A stretch of 64,000 nt of DNA from Rahnella bonaserana (GTDB lineage: Bacteria > Pseudomonadota > Gammaproteobacteria > Enterobacterales > Enterobacteriaceae): contig NZ_JAFMOW010000057.1 of assembly GCF_019049675.1 (NCBI RefSeq), positions 62,001 to 126,000 on the forward strand, given 5' to 3'. The notes below the pieces were generated by a model. That model saw nothing but the letters and a program-made list of their open reading frames with translations. It was not told where the DNA came from and did no database searches. Shown one piece after another: positions 19,063 to 29,415 of this stretch. The number at the start of each line of letters is the position of its first letter. Positions within the stretch are counted from its first letter, which is position 1. The translations under genes and the position numbers were made by a program.

Positions 19063-20257
19063 AACGTAAAGCCTCTGCGGGATGGGTGGCAGCAGCGCGC
19101 CAGGAAGGATAAAGCGTGGACAATAAGGCGATAGCCATGGCGACCAGCGCAATGACAACAACCTGAACCGGTTCGATATCGACCGGCAGTGACGCGCCGT
19201 CGAGCATCAGACCGATGGCCGGCATAATAGTATTCAGCTGGGTGGCGAGCACCACGCCCAGAACGGCACCGAGCAGCGCACCGATCACACCGGCACTGGC
19301 GCCCTGCACCATAAACAGCGCCATAATCTGGCGGCGGCTTAAGCCCTGTGTTTGCAAAATTGCCACTTCGGCCTGTTTCTCCATCACCAGTAAACCCAGT
19401 GACGTAATAATGTTAAACGCGGCGACGGCAACGATCAGGCTGAGCAACAGCCCCATCATATTTTTTTCCATGCGCACGGCCTGGAACAACTCACCGCGAC
19501 GCTCGCGCCAGTCTTTCCAGCTGGCCCCTTCAGGCAGCTTTTGTGTGCTCAGGCTGTCGACGTCCAGCGGTTTATCGAGGAACAGACGCCAGCCGGTTAC
19601 GTTGCTTTTCGGATACAGCATCAGGCGTGAGGCGTCCTGAATGTTAACCAGCATCTGGTAACCATCCACTTCACTGTTGGCTGAGAACGTGCCGATCACA
19701 TTGAAGAGACGCTGGCTTGGCACACGCCCGACCGGCGTAAACTGGCTGACGCTGGTGACCATCAGACGCAATTGATCGCCGCGGCGCACTTTGAGTTGCT
19801 GCGCCAGTTGATCGCCAAGAATGATGTTGTACTGACCGGGTTGAAGTTCCTGCTGCGCAACCCCAATTAAGTATTTCGCCAGCGGATCATGCTGCGTGGG
19901 ATCCACACCAAGCATCACGCCCACGGCAACGCTACCGGGGCTTTGCAGCACGACATCACCGGTGGTGAGCGGCACGGCGCGGTTAACGCTTTTCAGCGCT
20001 GTCACCTGATCATGAGTAATTTTCTGCGGATCGAGAGACCCGCCCGGTGTGGTGATTAACGCCTGAGGCATCAGACCCAGAATGTTACCTTCCAGATCTT
20101 TCTCAAAACCGTTCATCACAGACAATACGGTTACCAGCGCCATCACCCCAAGTGTGATGCCAATGGTGGATAACCAGGAGACAAACCGCCCGAAGCGGTC
20201 CGAAGCACGCCCGCGCATGTAGCGCAGACCTATAAATAACGCGACAGGTTGATACAT
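19055..20257 (-). CDS. lolC: Lipoprotein-releasing ABC transporter permease LolC
   Basis: First gene of lolCDE; the LolC permease provides the LolA-binding periplasmic hook. The 400 residues match E. coli LolC (399). One TM at about 25-47, a periplasmic domain, then three TMs in the last 140 residues and the end [22 protein letters not shown] chose ATG 20257 ([17 protein letters not shown]) by alignment; an in-frame start 26 codons upstream has no family match. The gene is divergent from mfd across a 238-nt gap that must hold both promoters. E. coli has ycfT in this gap; it is absent here. Confidence 0.96.
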   Translation of the reverse strand: MYQPVALFIGLRYMRGRASDRFGRFVSWLSTIGITLGVMALVTVLSVMNGFEKDLEGNILGLMPQALITTPGGSLDPQKITHDQVTALKSVNRAVPLTTGDVVLQSPGSVAVGVMLGVDPTQHDPLAKYLIGVAQQELQPGQYNIILGDQLAQQLKVRRGDQLRLMVTSVSQFTPVGRVPSQRLFNVIGTFSANSEVDGYQMLVNIQDASRLMLYPKSNVTGWRLFLDKPLDVDSLSTQKLPEGASWKDWRERRGELFQAVRMEKNMMGLLLSLIVAVAAFNIITSLGLLVMEKQAEVAILQTQGLSRRQIMALFMVQGASAGVIGALLGAVLGVVLATQLNTIMPAIGLMLDGASLPVDIEPVQVVVIALVAMAIALLSTLYPSWRAAATHPAEALRYE

Positions 20258-20495
20258 AACATCCGTTTTAAGTGCTTGGCCGCAAATAAGTGCGTGGCGC
20301 AGACTAAAGTGATCAAGGATAATAAAGGCTAGCACCGCTTTATGGAACCACTAACCCAAAGTAATCGGTTTAACTTTGTGACTCTGTTGACGCTTTTATA
20401 CCGTCAACGGGTTGACCCCGATGACACCAGCGAAGCAAGATACGGTCTGCAAATTGGCCTCCGACAGCCGCCAAAACGAGAACTCAAAACAGCCT

Positions 20496-23400
20496 ATGCC
20501 TCAAGATTATCGTTATTCGTTGCCTGAACGTCCGGGCGACACCCGCCTGTTAGGCCAGCTTACGGGCTCCGCCTGCGCGCTGGAATGCGCCCAAATCAGT
20601 GAACGCCATACCGGTCCCGTGCTGCTGATCGCACCTGACATGCAGAATGCCCTGCGCCTGCGCGATGAAATCCAGCAGTTTACTGAAAACAAAGTCCTGA
20701 GCATTTCGGACTGGGAAACCCTGCCTTACGACAGTTTTTCCCCACATCAGGAAATCATTTCTTCGCGCCTTTCCAGTTTGTATCAGCTTCCGACTATGGA
20801 ACGCGGCATCATCATTCTGCCGGTGAATACTCTGATGCAGCGCGTCTGTCCGCACGAGTTCCTGCACGGTCACGCGCTGGTGATGAAAAAAGGCCAGCAA
20901 CTTTCCCGCGATAAACTGCGTGCGCAGCTGGAACAGGCGGGTTACCGCAGCGTCGATCAGGTGATGGAACACGGTGAGTTTGCTACCCGTGGTGCCCTGC
21001 TCGATTTGTATCCGATGGGCAGCGAAGAACCTTACCGCATTGATTTTTTTGATGATGAAATCGACAGTCTGCGGATTTTTGACGTGGATACCCAGCGCAC
21101 GCTGAGCGAAGTCGATCACATCAATCTGCTGCCCGCACATGAATTCCCGACCGACAAAAATGCCATCGAACTGTTCCGCAGCCAGTGGCGCGAAAAGTTC
21201 GAAGTGCGTCGCGACGCCGAGCATGTTTATCAGCAGGTCAGCAAAGGCACCTTCCCGGCCGGTATCGAATACTGGCAACCGCTGTTTTTCAGTCAGCCAC
21301 TGACCACGCTGTTCAGCTATCTGCCGGAAAATACGCTGGTGCTGAACACCGGCGATCTTGAAGCGGCTGCTGACCGTTTCTGGCAGGATGCCTGCCAGCG
21401 TTACGAAAGCCGCCGCGTGGACCCGATGCGTCCGCTGCTTGAACCGGAAAATCTGTGGTTGCGCGTTGATTCATTATTTGCGGAACTCAAAGAGTGGCCG
21501 CGCGTGCAACTGCGCACCGATTCACTGCCCAAAAAAGCCGCGAACACTAACCTGAGCTATGAAAAGCTGCCTGATTTATCCGTTCAGCCGCAGAATAAAG
21601 CGCCGATGGATAACCTGCGGCGCTTCAATGAATCCTTCGCGGGCAGTCTGGTTTTCTCGGTAGAAAGTGAAGGCCGCCGCGAAACGTTGCAGGATTTGCT
21701 GGCCCGCATCAAGCTGATGCCGGCATTAATTACCCGCATCGAAGAAGCCGATACCGCCGGTCGTTACATCATGATCGGCGCATGTGAACGCGGTTTTCTG
21801 GATGCAGATAAACAACTGGCGCTGATCTGCGAAAGCGACCTGCTTGGTGAACGCGTGGCGCGCCGCCGCCAGGACAGCCGCCGGTCGATTAACACCGATA
21901 CGCTGATCCGCAACCTCGCCGAACTGCGCCCCGGTCAGCCGGTGGTGCATGTCGAGCACGGCGTGGGGCGTTATCTCGGACTGACCACGCTGGAAACCGG
22001 CGGTATCACCGCCGAATATCTGATCCTGACTTACGCCGGTGAAGATAAACTCTATGTGCCGGTGTCATCGCTGCACCTGATCAGCCGCTATGCCGGTGGT
22101 GCCGACGAAAGCGCGCCATTGCATAAACTGGGCGGTGAAGCCTGGTCGAAAGCACGGCAGAAAGCGGCTGAAAAAGTGCGTGATGTTGCCGCCGAACTGC
22201 TGGATATCTACGCCCAGCGCGAAGCCAAAAGCGGTTTCGCCTTCAGGCATGACAAAGAACAGTATCAGTTGTTCTGTCAGGCTTTCCCGTTTGAAACCAC
22301 GCCGGATCAGGCTCAGGCAATTAATGCCGTACTGACCGATATGACGCAACCGCTGGCGATGGATCGCCTGGTTTGTGGCGATGTAGGTTTCGGAAAAACC
22401 GAAGTGGCGATGCGCGCGGCTTTCCTTGCCGTTTCCAACAACAAGCAGGTGGCGGTATTAGTCCCGACCACGCTGCTGGCACAGCAGCACTTTGATAACT
22501 TCCGCGACCGTTTTGCCAGCTGGCCGGTGCGTATCGAAATGATGTCGCGATTCCGCAGTGCCAAAGAGCAAAATGTAGTGCTGGAAGAAGCAGTGGAAGG
22601 CAAAGTTGATATCATTATCGGCACGCACAAACTGCTGCAAAGCGACCTGCGCTGGAAAGATCTCGGCCTGCTGATTGTCGATGAAGAGCACCGTTTCGGT
22701 GTGCGTCATAAAGAACGTATCAAAGCCATGCGCGCCGATGTGGATATCCTGACCCTGACCGCAACGCCTATCCCGCGTACGCTGAATATGGCGATGAGCG
22801 GTATGCGCGACCTGTCGATCATTGCCACACCGCCCGCGCGTCGTATGGCGGTCAAAACCTTTGTTCGTGAGTACGACAGCCTGGTGGTACGTGAGGCGAT
22901 CCTGCGCGAAATTCTGCGCGGCGGGCAGGTGTATTATCTTTATAACGACGTCGAGAATATCGAAAAAGCCTCGCAGCGTCTGGCCGAACTGGTACCGGAA
23001 GCGCGCATTGCTATCGGGCACGGTCAGATGCGTGAACGCGACCTTGAGCGGGTGATGAATGATTTCCACCATCAGCGTTTTAACGTGCTGGTGTGTACCA
23101 CCATTATCGAAACCGGTATTGATATTCCTACAGCGAATACCATCATTATCGAACGCGCCGATCACTTTGGTCTGGCGCAGCTGCACCAGCTGCGTGGCCG
23201 CGTCGGGCGTTCGCATCACCAGGCGTATGCCTATCTGCTGACGCCACCGCCGAAAGCCATGTCGGCCGATGCGCATAAGCGTCTGGAAGCCATCGCTTCG
23301 CTGGAAGATCTGGGTGCCGGTTTTGCGCTGGCGACACACGATCTGGAAATTCGTGGCGCAGGTGAGCTGCTCGGTGAAGGCCAGAGCGGACAGATGACCA

Positions 23401-23939
23401 GTATCGGTTTCTCGCTGTATATGGAACTGCTGGAAAACGCCGTCGAAGCGCTGAAGGAAGGCCGCGAACCGTCGCTGGAAGATTTAACCACCAGTCAGAC
23501 TGAAGTCGAAATGCGTATGCCCGCGCTGCTGCCGGAAGATTTTATTCCTGACGTCAATACCCGGCTTTCGTTGTATAAGCGTATCGCCAGTGCGAAAACC
23601 GAAGGCGAGCTGGATGAACTGCGCGTCGAGCTGATCGACCGTTTCGGCACACTGCCTGACGGTGCGCGCAATCTGTTGCAGATTGCCGTGCTGCGGTTGA
23701 AAGCCAAAGAGCTGGGCATCCGTCGTATTGAAGGCAACGAGCGCGGCGGCTTTATTGAATTCGGCGATAAGAACCGCGTCGATCCGGGTTTCCTGATCGG
23801 TCTGCTGCAAAAACAGCCACAGGTTTATCGTCTCGACGGCCCGACCAAGCTGAAGTTTATGTTGGATCTGACAGACCGGCCAAAACGCCTGAAATTTGTC
23901 GGCGATATGCTGAGTGAGTTTACAGAACATCTGATCTGA
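20496..23939 (+). CDS. mfd: Transcription-repair coupling factor Mfd
   Basis: Displaces RNA polymerase stalled at lesions and recruits UvrA. The 1147 residues match E. coli (1148). In order: a UvrB-homology module with UvrA-binding site (about 1-340), the RNA polymerase interaction domain (about 480-545; LRPGQPVVHVEHGVGRY), a RecG-like helicase motor with Walker A GDVGFGKTE (about 632-640), DEEH box (LLIVDEEHRFG), motif VI QLRGRVGRSHH, and the C-terminal autoinhibitory TRCF domain. I chose ATG 20496 (MPQDYRYSLPE) to match E. coli; the frame stays open upstream to 20412 without family match. A strong terminator follows. Confidence 0.97.
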   Translation: MPQDYRYSLPERPGDTRLLGQLTGSACALECAQISERHTGPVLLIAPDMQNALRLRDEIQQFTENKVLSISDWETLPYDSFSPHQEIISSRLSSLYQLPTMERGIIILPVNTLMQRVCPHEFLHGHALVMKKGQQLSRDKLRAQLEQAGYRSVDQVMEHGEFATRGALLDLYPMGSEEPYRIDFFDDEIDSLRIFDVDTQRTLSEVDHINLLPAHEFPTDKNAIELFRSQWREKFEVRRDAEHVYQQVSKGTFPAGIEYWQPLFFSQPLTTLFSYLPENTLVLNTGDLEAAADRFWQDACQRYESRRVDPMRPLLEPENLWLRVDSLFAELKEWPRVQLRTDSLPKKAANTNLSYEKLPDLSVQPQNKAPMDNLRRFNESFAGSLVFSVESEGRRETLQDLLARIKLMPALITRIEEADTAGRYIMIGACERGFLDADKQLALICESDLLGERVARRRQDSRRSINTDTLIRNLAELRPGQPVVHVEHGVGRYLGLTTLETGGITAEYLILTYAGEDKLYVPVSSLHLISRYAGGADESAPLHKLGGEAWSKARQKAAEKVRDVAAELLDIYAQREAKSGFAFRHDKEQYQLFCQAFPFETTPDQAQAINAVLTDMTQPLAMDRLVCGDVGFGKTEVAMRAAFLAVSNNKQVAVLVPTTLLAQQHFDNFRDRFASWPVRIEMMSRFRSAKEQNVVLEEAVEGKVDIIIGTHKLLQSDLRWKDLGLLIVDEEHRFGVRHKERIKAMRADVDILTLTATPIPRTLNMAMSGMRDLSIIATPPARRMAVKTFVREYDSLVVREAILREILRGGQVYYLYNDVENIEKASQRLAELVPEARIAIGHGQMRERDLERVMNDFHHQRFNVLVCTTIIETGIDIPTANTIIIERADHFGLAQLHQLRGRVGRSHHQAYAYLLTPPPKAMSADAHKRLEAIASLEDLGAGFALATHDLEIRGAGELLGEGQSGQMTSIGFSLYMELLENAVEALKEGREPSLEDLTTSQTEVEMRMPALLPEDFIPDVNTRLSLYKRIASAKTEGELDELRVELIDRFGTLPDGARNLLQIAVLRLKAKELGIRRIEGNERGGFIEFGDKNRVDPGFLIGLLQKQPQVYRLDGPTKLKFMLDLTDRPKRLKFVGDMLSEFTEHLI

Positions 23940-23960
23940 GACTGATAAAGCAAAATAAAA

Positions 23961-23993
23961 GCCCGGTGAACTCATCATTCACCGGGCTTTTTT
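23961..23993 (+). terminator. Rho-independent terminator of mfd
   Basis: A perfect 10-bp stem GCCCGGTGAA/TTCACCGGGC (23961-23970 with 23978-23987), 7-nt loop, and T6. A-rich sequence before the stem could let it also stop the convergent cytochrome gene. Confidence 0.92.
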
Positions 23994-24015
23994 ACGGGCT
24001 CATCAGACTGATTAA

Positions 24016-25260
24016 TCAGTGTTTGCGCAACGCTTTCACCTGTTCCGCCGTGATATCTGCCGGTAAACCGCCGAAGGTCACGCGCAGATAATTCACCATC
24101 TCAGCAATTTGCGCATCGTTCAAACGATCCGCAAAGCCGGGCATCGGCTGCATGCTTTCACCGTTCGGGAATTCCTGCGCCGGTAACCCATCGAGCACCG
24201 AAACAATCAGGTTACGACCATCCGGCTGGCGCAAGGTGGCGTTGTTTTGCATCGCCACCGCGACATGCGGTTTGCCTGAACCATCGGCCATATGACAACC
24301 GGAACATTGATCCAGATAAGTGATGCGTCCGGCATCATTACCACCCTGCCCGATGCTGACCAGCACGGCCGCTGGCGGTTTATCTCCCAGCAGATAAGTG
24401 ACGATGGCGCGGTGATCGGCGTCGGTCAGATGACGGGTACTGAGATCCACAACCTTATGCATTTCATCAAAGGCAGAACCTTGTGGCGCAATGCCGGTCG
24501 CGAGGAAACGGCTCAGATCCGCCGGGTTCCAGCCACGTTGCGCCAGGGCCTCCGGGGTGATCGCCGGCGCGGTAATACGGCCGAGCGTGCCGCCTTTCAG
24601 ATTGCTGCCGGTATCCATCTGCCCCAGTTTGCCACGAGGCGTATGACATTCGCCGCAGTGACCGAGCACATCCGTCAGGTACTTACCGCGCTGCCAGTCG
24701 GCAGAGTTGCCCTGAGAACTGGCGGGCATAGGATCACTGGTGCGGAACAACAGGTTCCAGCCGATCATCGCCATACGCTGGTTGAACGGGAATGGCATTT
24801 CGTTTTCCGGCACCGGCTGATCCACCGCCGGACGCGTCATCAGAAACGCATACATATCGTCAGAATCCTGACGCGTCACGCCCTTGTACGAAGTGTAAGG
24901 CATCGCCGGATACAGATGACGTCCGCCCGGCGCCACGCCTTTTGTCAGCGCCAGATAGAAATCATCTGATGTCCAGCGGCCAATACCCTGGTCCGCAGAA
25001 GGCGTCAGGTTGCTGCCAAAAATCTTGCCAAACGGCGTTTCCAGCGGATACCCCCCCGCCAGCGGTGCGCCACCGGAAGCGGTATGACATGCCGCGCAGT
25101 CGGACGCCTGCACCAGATAACGGCCGCGTTCAACCTGCGCTGTATCCGCGGTGACTTTCTGCACCGGCGCATCCAGCGTGCGGTTTTCCCGCCACCAGAG
25201 CACGGCGATCACGATAATAATGATCACCAGCAGCGCGAGGAAAAGACGTTTTTTCATCAC
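24016..25260 (-). CDS. Membrane-anchored trihaem cytochrome c subunit of a molybdenum hydroxylase
   Basis: 414 residues with an uncleaved-looking N-terminal anchor (MMKKRLFLALLV then an Ile/Val core to about 23) and three c-type haem motifs: CAACH (55-59), CGECH (about 203) and CSGCH (about 327). Each is followed by a downstream axial Met region (for example AMPYTSYKG, MPGFADRLND). The arrangement matches the AdhB/GcdB-like cytochrome subunits that take electrons from periplasmic dehydrogenases to quinone. It is the last gene of a three-gene operon and its ATG overlaps the stop of the [2Fe-2S] subunit gene by 4 bp. Haem attachment needs the Ccm machinery, which is not in the window. The role as electron acceptor is inferred from the operon. 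Confidence 0.9.
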   Translation of the reverse strand: MMKKRLFLALLVIIIIVIAVLWWRENRTLDAPVQKVTADTAQVERGRYLVQASDCAACHTASGGAPLAGGYPLETPFGKIFGSNLTPSADQGIGRWTSDDFYLALTKGVAPGGRHLYPAMPYTSYKGVTRQDSDDMYAFLMTRPAVDQPVPENEMPFPFNQRMAMIGWNLLFRTSDPMPASSQGNSADWQRGKYLTDVLGHCGECHTPRGKLGQMDTGSNLKGGTLGRITAPAITPEALAQRGWNPADLSRFLATGIAPQGSAFDEMHKVVDLSTRHLTDADHRAIVTYLLGDKPPAAVLVSIGQGGNDAGRITYLDQCSGCHMADGSGKPHVAVAMQNNATLRQPDGRNLIVSVLDGLPAQEFPNGESMQPMPGFADRLNDAQIAEMVNYLRVTFGGLPADITAEQVKALRKH

Positions 25261-25805
25261 GCATGCTCCCGGATCAGGCCAGGGGTTTTCATCACCACAT
25301 CGCGCACGGCTTCGTAATAACGCACGTAGCCGGTACAGCGGCAGATGTGATTTTCCAGCGCGCCGTTAATCGCCGCTTCGAGATCTGCCAGCGGGATCGG
25401 GTGTTTTTCCAGGCGCTCAAGCAGCAGCGTCGCCGCATTCACAAAGCCGGGCGTGCAGTACCCGCACTGGAAACTGTAATGCTCGAGAAAAGCCTGCTGA
25501 ACCGGAGAAAGGTGAACTTCGCCTTTGTCGTCGGTTTTGGCGTGGCCTTCGACGGTACGCACTTTTTTGCCATTGAAGAAATGTGCGCCGGTAATGCAGG
25601 TTCGCACTTCTTCGCTGGTGCCGCTTTCATGGTCGACGATGGCCACACAGGCGTGACAAATTCCCTGACCACAACCCAGACGGGAGCCGGTCAGCGCCAC
25701 ATATTCGTGCAGGAAATCAATCATCATCAGGCCTTCAGGAACCTCCAGCGGGCCGTATTGTTGATTGTTAATGGTCAGCGACAAAGGCTGGGTTTTGATG
25801 CTCAT
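25257..25805 (-). CDS. [2Fe-2S] subunit of xanthine-oxidase-family molybdenum hydroxylase
   Basis: 182 residues with the two-cluster architecture of small subunits such as IorA and PaoA. A plant-type ferredoxin domain carries CGQGICHAC plus a later Cys (RTC) in the first half. The helical [2Fe-2S] domain has CGYC-TPG and CRCTGY in the second half. No Tat or Sec signal is present, so if the enzyme is exported, this subunit probably travels with the Tat-bearing large subunit. The start overlaps the large-subunit stop by 4 bp and its stop overlaps the cytochrome start by 4 bp: a tightly coupled operon. It passes electrons from the molybdenum centre to the cytochrome c. Confidence 0.93.
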   Translation of the reverse strand: MSIKTQPLSLTINNQQYGPLEVPEGLMMIDFLHEYVALTGSRLGCGQGICHACVAIVDHESGTSEEVRTCITGAHFFNGKKVRTVEGHAKTDDKGEVHLSPVQQAFLEHYSFQCGYCTPGFVNAATLLLERLEKHPIPLADLEAAINGALENHICRCTGYVRYYEAVRDVVMKTPGLIREHA

Positions 25806-28591
25806 TGTAAAACCTCACGAATATTTTCAGCACGAACAGGCAAATCACGGAAACGGTGACCGGTAGCATCGGCAATGGCATTCACCAGCGCAGCGACGAC
25901 CGGGATCATCACCACTTCAGCCATGCCTTTCGGCGGATCGGTTTCCGACAGCGCAGGCAGGATATCGCTGGTCTGTTTCCAGACCGCCACATCGCTGGCG
26001 CGTGGCAAATGGTAACGGTTGAAGTTCCACGTTCCGTTACCCGGCCCGTCTTCGTAGAGCGGTAAATATTCATGCAATGCGTGGCCGATGCCCATTGCCA
26101 GTCCACCCTGCAACTGACCGGAAACCAGCTCAGGTACGATCAGATTGCCGCACTCCATAATGGAATGGTGCGTCAGAATCTCGACCTTGCCGGTAGCAAT
26201 GTCCACGGCGATTTCAGCCAGCGTACCGACCGCGCTGTAGTAAGTGACAGATGCGTTGTTACGCTGTGTGGGCGGGTAATACACTGCGTCCCGCGCCAGG
26301 GTCTGGAATTCATCCGCACCGTGACGTACTGACATGCCATCCACCGGAATGCGCTGACGCACATTATTGAGGGTGAAATCGGCTTCTGCCCATTGCCAGC
26401 GGTTGAATACGTGAACCGCTGCGCCGGTCATGCCTTTCATTTCGTACACTTTTTTCGCCAGCATTTCGAGGCTGAGAATTTGCATGCCGTTAGCCGTCAG
26501 GCCGCCCTCCACCCAGCGGGCATCTTCTTTGCGGACCACATAAGGCGCAGCCTGTCCGCCGCCAATGCCGGTTTGCCAGATGGCCATCGCCGCCGGCCAG
26601 ATGCCGTTGTCGAAGATCAGGCGCGCCGCTTCGCGGGTGCTGTGAGAGAAGTAATAAGCCGAGTTACTGGCGCTGGATGGCGAACAATAAGAAGGCGACC
26701 AGCGCGGATTGGTTTGCAGTTTGTCCTGCTCTTCCTGCGACATAATGTACGGATCGCCGCTGGTTTCCACCGGCAGCACCGACCAGTCTGTCACCGAGAA
26801 ATGCGCCTGTTCAGCCGGTTTGCCCAGCCATTCAGCGCACAAAACGGACTGCGACGTCGACATCCCGGTGCCCATTTCCGCGCCGCTGTGCCACAGGCTG
26901 ATTTCGCCTTTTTCACTGAGTTCCACGCGGGCGAAAGAGGTTTCTGCACCGGTTCCGAAGTCTTTCTGCACACAACCAAAACCAACGCCATAGCGTTTGC
27001 CCGGATTCTGACTTTCGTATTCGGCTTTGCGTTTCTGGCGTTCTGTCCATAACGGGTGAACGGCGGCTTTTTCCAGCACTTCATCGGCACGAATTGCCCC
27101 CGCCGGGATGGCACCCTGAGTATTTTTCATGCCCGATTTCAGAACGTTGCGCATGCGAAACGCAATAGGATCCAGCTTCAGTTCAGCGGCCAGTTCATCC
27201 ATCATCATTTCAGTGGCGGCCATACTTTGCAGCGTACCGTAGCCGCGTGCGGAACCCGCATCGAGCGCGCGCGAGGCCAGACCGACGGCGGATAAATCAC
27301 TTTTCGGGAAATAGTAAATCGACTGTGCCGCAGTTGCGCCAACCATCACCACTGACGGCGTAAAGTTGCTGCGCCCGCCGCCGTCTGCAGTCATTGCCGC
27401 ATGGAAAGACTGCAACATGCCGGTGTCTCGGTTCACGGCAATATCGTAATTCATATCAAACGCATGGCGTTTGAGCGCTGACTGGAACTGTTCAAAGCGG
27501 TCGTTAGCCAGACGCACTGGCGTGCCGTCACCGTACATCGCCGCGACTGCCCCGTAATACGGGAAGTTGTAGTGATCTTTCGAGCCGTATCCTACGGTGT
27601 AGCACGGATGCATAATCAGCGTTTTCACCGTGCGGTGTGATTTCGCCATCATGCGCGGCATTTCATCCGCCACTTCCTGCGGCGACTGCGTTGGCACCAC
27701 CATATGCAGCGTTTGTGTGGCGGCGTCGTACCAGCCGTTGGCGTTATCCGGCTCTAGCGCGGAAGTGTCCACGGATTGCGTGGTGAAACGGCGCGACATT
27801 ACCAGCCAGTCCTGCGGCGGTGATTTCAGTTCATCAGACATCTCGCCGGCATAGAACATGCCCTGCTCGTCCAGCTTGCCGCCCTCGCGTCCTTCCGGCC
27901 AGACAGGCAGGTGTTTGCGCATCCCGACCGGAAAGACCGGCATATCTTTCAGGCTGGAGAATTTATCATCTTCATAGGCGGTTTCGCCCCCGACGCGCAC
28001 AAAGCGGAACGTTCCCCACGGATCGCGTTCCAGCGGACCGGTTTTCTCGCCGTAGCGCACCACACCGTCTTTGAATTTCAATGCATTTTTGGCGAAACGG
28101 AATTTGGCAAAATCCTGATAAACCAGAATTGCCACGGCTTGTCCCAGATAAGCGGGTGTTTTGCCTTCCGGCAGCAGCATGTCTTCGCCATAAAATGCCG
28201 GGAAGGCCAGACCGTCGCGCGCCAGCACGTCAGCCGTCACCAGCTGATCAGGCTGAAGATCGTCGCCAAGCAGTGAGAGATCCAGACCGGTGTAAATTTT
28301 ATCGGCTTCGGTCACGCGGAGGATAAAGGCATGCGCCTGTTTCTGCGGCCAGTGGGGCATGTCTTTGGCGCGGATATCACGGGCAAAGACTTTCTGCCCC
28401 ATGACTTTCGCTTTACCATCGATACGGAAACGAACGCGTTTGTTTTGTGCATCCCACTGGGGTGATTGCAGAATTTTTTCTTCGAACAGTGCGGCATAAG
28501 CCCGACTGTGCAACGGCGCGAGATAAACGGAGACGCCAGCGATCACAGCGCCTTTCACAAAGCGCCGCCTGGACGGGTTGAAATTGCTCAT
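25802..28591 (-). CDS. Tat-exported molybdopterin-binding subunit, isoquinoline 1-oxidoreductase (IorB)/aldehyde dehydrogenase type
   Basis: 929 residues. The N-terminus SRRRFVKGAVIAG is a twin-arginine signal with a hydrophobic stretch and a likely cut after SRAYA. The mature part has the IorB-like order: an N-terminal a/b hammerhead region (about 45-250), then molybdopterin-binding repeats with GSARGYGTLQS and AEMGTGMST, and a C-terminal PPKGMAEVV motif with the glutamate expected to be catalytic in this family. It hydroxylates an aldehyde or N-heterocycle with water; the substrate cannot be read from sequence. First gene of the operon, divergent from mocA-like and xdhC-like maturation genes. 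No typical FAD subunit is present, consistent with cytochrome c as acceptor. Confidence 0.92.
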   Translation of the reverse strand: MSNFNPSRRRFVKGAVIAGVSVYLAPLHSRAYAALFEEKILQSPQWDAQNKRVRFRIDGKAKVMGQKVFARDIRAKDMPHWPQKQAHAFILRVTEADKIYTGLDLSLLGDDLQPDQLVTADVLARDGLAFPAFYGEDMLLPEGKTPAYLGQAVAILVYQDFAKFRFAKNALKFKDGVVRYGEKTGPLERDPWGTFRFVRVGGETAYEDDKFSSLKDMPVFPVGMRKHLPVWPEGREGGKLDEQGMFYAGEMSDELKSPPQDWLVMSRRFTTQSVDTSALEPDNANGWYDAATQTLHMVVPTQSPQEVADEMPRMMAKSHRTVKTLIMHPCYTVGYGSKDHYNFPYYGAVAAMYGDGTPVRLANDRFEQFQSALKRHAFDMNYDIAVNRDTGMLQSFHAAMTADGGGRSNFTPSVVMVGATAAQSIYYFPKSDLSAVGLASRALDAGSARGYGTLQSMAATEMMMDELAAELKLDPIAFRMRNVLKSGMKNTQGAIPAGAIRADEVLEKAAVHPLWTERQKRKAEYESQNPGKRYGVGFGCVQKDFGTGAETSFARVELSEKGEISLWHSGAEMGTGMSTSQSVLCAEWLGKPAEQAHFSVTDWSVLPVETSGDPYIMSQEEQDKLQTNPRWSPSYCSPSSASNSAYYFSHSTREAARLIFDNGIWPAAMAIWQTGIGGGQAAPYVVRKEDARWVEGGLTANGMQILSLEMLAKKVYEMKGMTGAAVHVFNRWQWAEADFTLNNVRQRIPVDGMSVRHGADEFQTLARDAVYYPPTQRNNASVTYYSAVGTLAEIAVDIATGKVEILTHHSIMECGNLIVPELVSGQLQGGLAMGIGHALHEYLPLYEDGPGNGTWNFNRYHLPRASDVAVWKQTSDILPALSETDPPKGMAEVVMIPVVAALVNAIADATGHRFRDLPVRAENIREVLQ

Positions 28592-28800
28592 AAATTCCTT
28601 TGATTCTTTTATGTCTTCTTATTGTTCAGCACTTTCTAATATTCTGAAAATCCTGTTTATCGCGGGCGATTATAGGTATGCAAAACCTTATAAGCTATGA
28701 TGGAAAACACATTTTTAATATCTTGTTCACAAATGAGCGCAAAAAAGTGCGATAATTCGTTTCTGTTGCGCAAACAATAATCAGAAGGGATAGACGCGAA

Positions 28801-29415
28801 ATGGCCGGAATTATTCTTCTCGCGGCGGGGTCAGGAAAGCGGTTTTCTGCCGCCGGCGGCGAAGGAAACAAGCTCAATGCCGTTCTGAGTCAAACAGCAG
28901 AAAATCCTGTCACCGTATTTGAAACCACGCTGAATCATTTAACCGCCAGCGGTTTACCAGTCCATGTGGTCACCCGTGCGGAAAATTTGCAGGTTCAGGC
29001 CAGTTGCGCACGTAAAGCAGTACCTTTTACCCTCGTCAGCAGTGCCGGAACCGGTGAATCCATTGCTGCCGGTGTACGCGATACGCCGGAATGGAACGGC
29101 TGGCTTATCCATCTGGCAGATATGCCTTTTGTTCCCGCTGAAGTTTTCACCGCGGTTGCCACAAGCCTGCAACAGGCGCAGGTGGTCCGTCCTTACTGGC
29201 AAAATGAGCCGGGCCATCCGGTCGGTTTTTCCCGGCCGATGCGCGAGGGGCTTTTGCAGTTACGCGGCGATCATGGCGCGCGGGATCTTTTGCGCGGACG
29301 CGAAGTATTACGACTCAATTTTAATAATCCGGCAGTGACCGCAGATATCGATCTGCCGGAGCAACTCACCGAATCCTCGCTTATTCAGAACGGACAAATG
29401 CATGCAGCATCTTGA
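28801..29415 (+). CDS. Molybdenum cofactor cytidylyltransferase-like protein (MocA/MobA superfamily)
   Basis: A 204-residue nucleotidyltransferase. The N-terminal GIILLAAGSGKRFSAAGG is the NTP-binding loop of the MobA/MocA fold, and LIHLADMPFVP carries the metal-binding aspartate. In E. coli MocA links CMP to molybdopterin to make the MCD cofactor used by xanthine-oxidase-family enzymes, which fits the divergent molybdenum hydroxylase operon. MobA (GMP transfer) is less likely in this context. ATG 28801 follows AGAAGGGATAGACGCGAA. The next gene (xdhC-like) overlaps its end by 14 bp. The 28592-28800 gap holds the two divergent promoters. Confidence 0.85.
   Translation: MAGIILLAAGSGKRFSAAGGEGNKLNAVLSQTAENPVTVFETTLNHLTASGLPVHVVTRAENLQVQASCARKAVPFTLVSSAGTGESIAAGVRDTPEWNGWLIHLADMPFVPAEVFTAVATSLQQAQVVRPYWQNEPGHPVGFSRPMREGLLQLRGDHGARDLLRGREVLRLNFNNPAVTADIDLPEQLTESSLIQNGQMHAAS

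Noticed and set aside
18358-19161. Longer lolD reading frame starting at 19161
   Set aside because: The extra 33 residues overlap lolC coding sequence, have no family match, and the internal ATG at 19062 fits the known LolD start.
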